10,164 bases of DNA from a bacterium (GTDB lineage: Bacteria; Patescibacteria; Gracilibacteria; 1-14-2-50-48-13): positions 1 through 10,164 of the forward strand of contig JAUIFW010000030.1 in NCBI GenBank assembly GCA_030430105.1. Reading direction: 5' to 3'. A program made the translations under genes and the position numbers. The notes under the pieces were generated by a model. That model saw nothing but the letters and a program-made list of their open reading frames with translations, was not told the origin of the DNA and searched no databases. Below, piece after piece: positions 6,543 through 10,164 of the stretch; position 1 is the first letter of the stretch; every line of letters begins with the position of its first letter.

Positions 6543-7353
6543 GTTCGTAGCTGTAGCGCATACCGAACAATACAATGGTTGCCAGCATTTGTGTCCATAG
6601 AAGGACAATGACAATGGAACTGGCCGCACCATACACTGACGATATACCTCCAAAGGCTACGTACAGCTCTAGGAGGTATTTCAGTCCATATACACCGATC
6701 GAGATGATTGCTGCAGGGATGAGATCCTTCGTTGCAGGATTTTTCCATGGGGAAACATAGCGTAGCAAGGTGAAGAAAAAGAGGAAAAGGAAGAGAATGA
6801 AAACGATCCTATCTAGCCAGTCAATGATACCCGTGTATGGAAGGTTTGGGATTGCTCCAAAGATAAATTCCTTACTAATATTGTAGGTAAAGGACGCGAG
6901 TGTGAGGAAGAGTCCAAGGAGTAAAAAGAGGAAGATGATTACTGCTACCTTGGGGAGGATATGAACATTTGTATCCTTTGCGTAGCGACTATCGAAATGT
7001 CTTACAATCAAGAACAATTGATCTGCTACCTTGTAGAGAGCAAACAACATGAAAAAGAGACCTATGAAAAATGCTGGAATAGAGACGGTTGCGGTTGTTG
7101 CCTGAGAAAGCACACTATCTACAAACATCGCAATATCTGGAGCCGTATAGCTTGAGACTGTCTCCATAATCACACCTTGAATCTGAGTAACATCCACCAC
7201 AAGGCCCAGAATAGTGATGGCCATAAAAAAGAGTGGCGCCAAGGTAAAAAAGAAACTAAAAGCGAGCGCAGCTACGTGGATTGCTGTGCGTGGTACAAAT
7301 ACATACTGTATGGACCTAAGGAGAGGTCCTGCTTTCTTAGGAGTTTTTTTCAT
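6520..7353 (-). CDS. yihY: YihY/UPF0761 (BrkB-like) integral membrane protein
   Basis: 277 residues with a charged start (MKKTPKKAGP) and six predicted membrane helices at about 26-53, 92-117, 134-156, 182-200, 211-234 and 244-266. Family marks are the AALAFSFFFTLAPLFF segment in helix 1, the L-R-Y-V-S-P-W-K element at 197-204, and the final block LIPAAIISIGVYGLKYLLELYVAF, then SSVYGAASSIVIVLLW. These match the well-known C-terminal pattern of YihY/virulence factor BrkB proteins, once wrongly called ribonuclease BN. The molecular function of the family is not established. AAGG (7361-7358) lies only 4 nt before the ATG. The last six residues, CDSCDS, are encoded inside a perfect inverted repeat and are not expected for the family, so the tail may have been acquired. 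The gene is divergent from the helicase gene. Confidence 0.9.
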   Translation of the reverse strand: MKKTPKKAGPLLRSIQYVFVPRTAIHVAALAFSFFFTLAPLFFMAITILGLVVDVTQIQGVIMETVSSYTAPDIAMFVDSVLSQATTATVSIPAFFIGLFFMLFALYKVADQLFLIVRHFDSRYAKDTNVHILPKVAVIIFLFLLLGLFLTLASFTYNISKEFIFGAIPNLPYTGIIDWLDRIVFILFLFLFFFTLLRYVSPWKNPATKDLIPAAIISIGVYGLKYLLELYVAFGGISSVYGAASSIVIVLLWTQMLATIVLFGMRYSYELCDSCDS

Positions 7354-7361
7354 ACATCCTT

Positions 7362-7391
7362 ATTATCCCCTACCACACCTAGATTGGTCAA
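7362..7391 (-). promoter_or_regulatory. Candidate promoter of the YihY-like gene
   Basis: On the minus strand TTGACC (7391-7386) and GATAAT (7367-7362) are 18 bp apart, a good sigma70-type match. The -10 box ends only 8 nt before the ATG at 7353, so RNA would start almost at the start codon and the mRNA would be leaderless or nearly so. No equally good promoter was found for the divergent helicase gene in 7392-7514. Confidence 0.55.
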
Positions 7392-7514
7392 TGGTGCTAC
7401 CTGGAAGCAATCAGAGATAGTTGTTTGATTTGATCAACACGTTCTTTGAAAGCTGGCTTGCATGAGAACATAGCTTTCCCCAATATGGGTGTACTTTTGT
7501 ATCTTGAGTACCCT

Positions 7515-10164
7515 ATGGACGCCTTCCAGACACGCCTTGCATCCCTCAATGACGAGCAGCGAAAAGCTGTGGATACTATTTTTGGACCAGTGCTTGTGGT
7601 GGCTGGGCCTGGAAGCGGTAAGACGGAGCTTCTCAGTGTTCGGGTAGCAAATATTTTAAAGACTACGGATACGCACCCTAGATCCATCCTTTGTCTCACC
7701 TTTACGGAGTCAGCTGCGCAGAACATGCGGGAGCGACTCAAGGGGCTCATTGGGCAAGATGCCTTTCATGTTAGTATTCACACTTTCCATAGTTTTGGGC
7801 AGGAGATGTTTGCTCGCTATGCACCTGATGTGTTTGACGGTGCAGCCTTTGAGCCCGCTGATGACGTGATGCGCTATGGGATCATGGAGGACATCTTTGG
7901 AAGACTTCCCCATGGACACCCCTTGGGCAAAAAGCACCCTACTCAAGGATTCATCTCCATGCGCTCCACCCTCAAACGTATTTCTGAGTTGAAGCGAGCG
8001 GGGCTTACCCCAGCTGCCTATACTCTGGCCATAGAAGAGGACCTCAAGTTTTTCCATGATGCTTCTCCTCTTCTCCAGGCCTTCTTTGACCGCACCATGG
8101 GCAAGAAGCTGCTTGAGGAGCTCCCAGGACTACTTGCAAACCTGGATGCTATTTCCTCTTCAGCTGGAGGAAAAAAAGTTCTTCTGACAGCACTGTATGA
8201 AGTAGCCCAGACCGCGGATTCTTCCAAGCCACTGACTGCCTTCAAGCGGCAATGGTTTAAGAAGGATGATACCAACACCCTCATGTTGAAGGATCTCATG
8301 CAAGAAGAGAAGCTTAGGGCCCTCGGAGAGCTCTATGAGTCCTACCAGGAGACGATGCATGCAAGAGGCTACTACGACTTCGACGATATGCTCCTTGAGA
8401 CAGTGCGGCTTATGGAGGAAAAGCCTCGCATTCGCTATGACCTACAGGAACTCTACCAATTTTTTCACGTGGATGAATTTCAGGACACCAGTGGTGTACA
8501 GATGAAGCTTCTGCGCCTTCTCTACGAGCAAGACTCCAAGGAGGACCCAAATATCCTCTGTGTGGGTGATGATGATCAGTCCATTTATAAGTTTCAAGGT
8601 GCAAACCTAGAGAACTTTCTTGGCTTTGGTGCACAGTTCCAAAACCCCACCTTTGTGACCTTGATTCGCAACTATCGCTCCGCTGCTCCCGTTCTTTCTC
8701 TTGCAAGAGAAGCGATACTTCTTGGTCACGAGCGCCTAGAAGCCCGTGATAGCTCTATTTCCAAAGAGCTTATTCCGTCCAATACAAGTCTTAGATCGAT
8801 AGAACCCGTACTTTCTGCTCAGCCTACGGAGCTCCACGAGTATTTCTGGGTAGCTGATCAGATAGAGCTGCTTAGGCGCTCAGGCACGCCACTTTCTGAG
8901 ATAGCCATTATTACAAGAAAACATAGTCCCCTAGAGGATGTGGCCGCTATACTCCACAGCCGCGGCATCCCCGTGCATTATGAGCGAAAGCGCAATGTCC
9001 TTCGCTCTCCACATATTCAGCAACTTCTCACCCTTTTGCACTTTCTTGTATCCCTGTACGAGGATGTGGTTCGTGAAGACCTACTCCCCGAGATCCTCAA
9101 TTACCCCTTCTTCAAACTCGATCACATAGCAGTATGGAAACTCTCTAGGGAGGCGTATAGTGCTAGGGTTAGCTGGATCGACACTATGCTTGCCCAAAAG
9201 GATCCCTATATTCGATCCTTAGCAGAGTGGTTTCTCCATCTTGCACAAAAGATTCAACAAGGTGAGCCTGCTGAGTATGTGCTCGACCGAATAATTGGTA
9301 CCGTTAAAGATGAGCTGAATGAGGATGGCGATGCGGTCAACAAGGTATTTGATGACCAAGGCAATGATGAGTCCGCTAGAGGTTCATCAGCTTCTTCCCA
9401 GTTCATGTCTCCCTATAAAGAGTATTATTTTTCTGAGGGCCTTCGCTCATCGCAGCCGGATCAGTTTTTTGGGAGACTTTCTCAGTTGCAAACCCTTTTT
9501 GGTCTCGTGCGAGATCATGAAAGGAACAGTAGTCTTAGTTGCGCGGACCTCCTCAACCTGATCCAGGTGCATGAGGACTATGCACAGCCAATCAACGACC
9601 TTGGACTCTATCTTGATCAAGAGGATAGCGTTACGCTCCTCACGGCACACAAAGCAAAGGGGCTAGAGTTTGGCGCCGTGTTTGTTCTTTCCTGCAATGA
9701 GCGTGTTTGGATAGACAAGCCTCGTGGAGAAACTGTGCCACTGCCCTCCTCTATGCCTTTTGAAGCAGAAAAGGATACGGTGGATGACAAGCTTCGTCTC
9801 TACTACGTGGCGATTACTCGTGCAAAGGAACACCTCTACCTTTCTTGGCATGAGCACGATGCAAAAGGAAAGCCACAGATGAAGCTGCGATTTCTCGAGG
9901 GATCACGAGAGAAGCAAAAACAGGAGAAAACATCCATGACTCTAGAAACTGCTATAGAAGTAGAGACCTATGCAAAGGAGCACCTTCTAGAGAAATGGCA
10001 AACGGTGCGAGAACAGCGAGGCTTTGCCACAGAGCAGGGTGCCTACCTTGAGAAACTCCTTGATGGGTACCACCTTAGTATTACGCACGTGCATACCTTT
10101 GTGGATGTGGTCTATGCGGGACCACAGACCTTTTTAGAGAGGAACCTTCTTCGTTTCCCGCAAG
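7515..10164 (+). CDS. UvrD/PcrA-type superfamily 1 DNA helicase, probable C-terminal PD-(D/E)XK nuclease (3' end outside window)
   Basis: 883 complete codons are open to the window edge. All core motifs of the UvrD/Rep family are present: Q-motif LNDEQRKAV (11-19), Walker A AGPGSGKT (30-37), motif Ia LTFTESAAQNMRERL, Walker B DEFQDT (320-325), motif III GDDDQSIYKFQGA (from 351), motif IV RNYRS, motif V TAHKAKGLEF (710-719) and motif VI LYYVAITRA (762-770, arginine finger Arg769). It should be an ATP-driven 3'-5' helicase acting in DNA repair or recombination. After motif VI the chain goes on past residue 850 to LSITHVHTFVD...FLERNLLRFP. This resembles the start of the RecB/AddB-type PD-(D/E)XK nuclease domain found fused to such helicases, but the catalytic part is outside the window. 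A low-complexity stretch at about 613-629 probably marks a loop. ATG 7515 is preferred because the family starts close to the Q-motif; an in-frame ATG at 7485 would add ten residues. Confidence 0.93.
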   Translation, partial: MDAFQTRLASLNDEQRKAVDTIFGPVLVVAGPGSGKTELLSVRVANILKTTDTHPRSILCLTFTESAAQNMRERLKGLIGQDAFHVSIHTFHSFGQEMFARYAPDVFDGAAFEPADDVMRYGIMEDIFGRLPHGHPLGKKHPTQGFISMRSTLKRISELKRAGLTPAAYTLAIEEDLKFFHDASPLLQAFFDRTMGKKLLEELPGLLANLDAISSSAGGKKVLLTALYEVAQTADSSKPLTAFKRQWFKKDDTNTLMLKDLMQEEKLRALGELYESYQETMHARGYYDFDDMLLETVRLMEEKPRIRYDLQELYQFFHVDEFQDTSGVQMKLLRLLYEQDSKEDPNILCVGDDDQSIYKFQGANLENFLGFGAQFQNPTFVTLIRNYRSAAPVLSLAREAILLGHERLEARDSSISKELIPSNTSLRSIEPVLSAQPTELHEYFWVADQIELLRRSGTPLSEIAIITRKHSPLEDVAAILHSRGIPVHYERKRNVLRSPHIQQLLTLLHFLVSLYEDVVREDLLPEILNYPFFKLDHIAVWKLSREAYSARVSWIDTMLAQKDPYIRSLAEWFLHLAQKIQQGEPAEYVLDRIIGTVKDELNEDGDAVNKVFDDQGNDESARGSSASSQFMSPYKEYYFSEGLRSSQPDQFFGRLSQLQTLFGLVRDHERNSSLSCADLLNLIQVHEDYAQPINDLGLYLDQEDSVTLLTAHKAKGLEFGAVFVLSCNERVWIDKPRGETVPLPSSMPFEAEKDTVDDKLRLYYVAITRAKEHLYLSWHEHDAKGKPQMKLRFLEGSREKQKQEKTSMTLETAIEVETYAKEHLLEKWQTVREQRGFATEQGAYLEKLLDGYHLSITHVHTFVDVVYAGPQTFLERNLLRFPQ

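Noticed and set aside
7392..7514. A promoter for the helicase gene
   Set aside because: TTGAAA near 7446 has no convincing -10 box at 16-18 bp, and other box pairs are poor; I could not support one.
7397..9857. Minus-strand frames opposite the helicase, and plus-strand frames in other phases
   Set aside because: The helicase frame has every motif of its family and no interruption, so these are shadows.

Overview
The window looks bacterial, and most like a Candidate Phyla Radiation (Patescibacteria) genome, possibly Peregrinibacteria. That placement is inference from the protein types: a giant surface protein of LamG modules with DUF4215 cysteine-rich repeats, a lipoprotein DsbA-like thioredoxin, a short YihY-type membrane protein, and a UvrD-type helicase that seems to run into a PD-(D/E)XK nuclease domain. 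There is no rRNA, tRNA or CRISPR to confirm it. The genes use TAG and TAA stops, and two long frames (1473 and 883 codons) contain no in-frame TGA, so nothing suggests TGA recoding.

Layout. Positions 1-4419, minus strand: one uninterrupted frame that enters from the right and leaves the window at the left edge. It encodes a secreted, modular LamG protein of at least 1473 residues. Positions 4420-4501 are very compact: the intrinsic terminator of the upstream gene, a good sigma70-type promoter whose -35 overlaps the terminator T-tract, and a hairpin that would form the very 5' end of the LamG mRNA. Positions 4502-5788, minus strand: a probable two-gene operon of a membrane-anchored protein of unknown function with four cysteines, followed 18 nt later by a DsbA-like thioredoxin lipoprotein. 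Positions 5940-6366, plus strand: two short lysine/glutamate-rich frames that look like the two ends of one small coiled-coil gene broken by frameshifts, or two small genes. Positions 6367-6542 separate convergent genes. They hold a GC-rich hairpin, an AT-rich imperfect inverted repeat, and a perfect 19-bp inverted repeat that covers the last codons and stop of the next gene. Positions 6520-7353, minus strand: a YihY/UPF0761 (BrkB-like) six-helix membrane protein with its own promoter. Positions 7515-10164, plus strand: the first 883 codons of a UvrD/PcrA-type superfamily 1 helicase, open at the right edge.

How they fit. The left half is about the cell envelope: a disulphide-handling lipoprotein, a cysteine-containing anchored partner, and a very large secreted protein with paired cysteines in its DUF4215 repeats and a cysteine near most module ends. 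The adjacency suggests, without proving, that the thioredoxin helps fold these proteins. The right half (YihY and the helicase) is divergently transcribed and unrelated in function. No clearly new system is visible. The most unusual points are the repeat cluster that supplies the C-terminus of the YihY protein, the 5'-terminal hairpin of the LamG mRNA, and the broken small gene.
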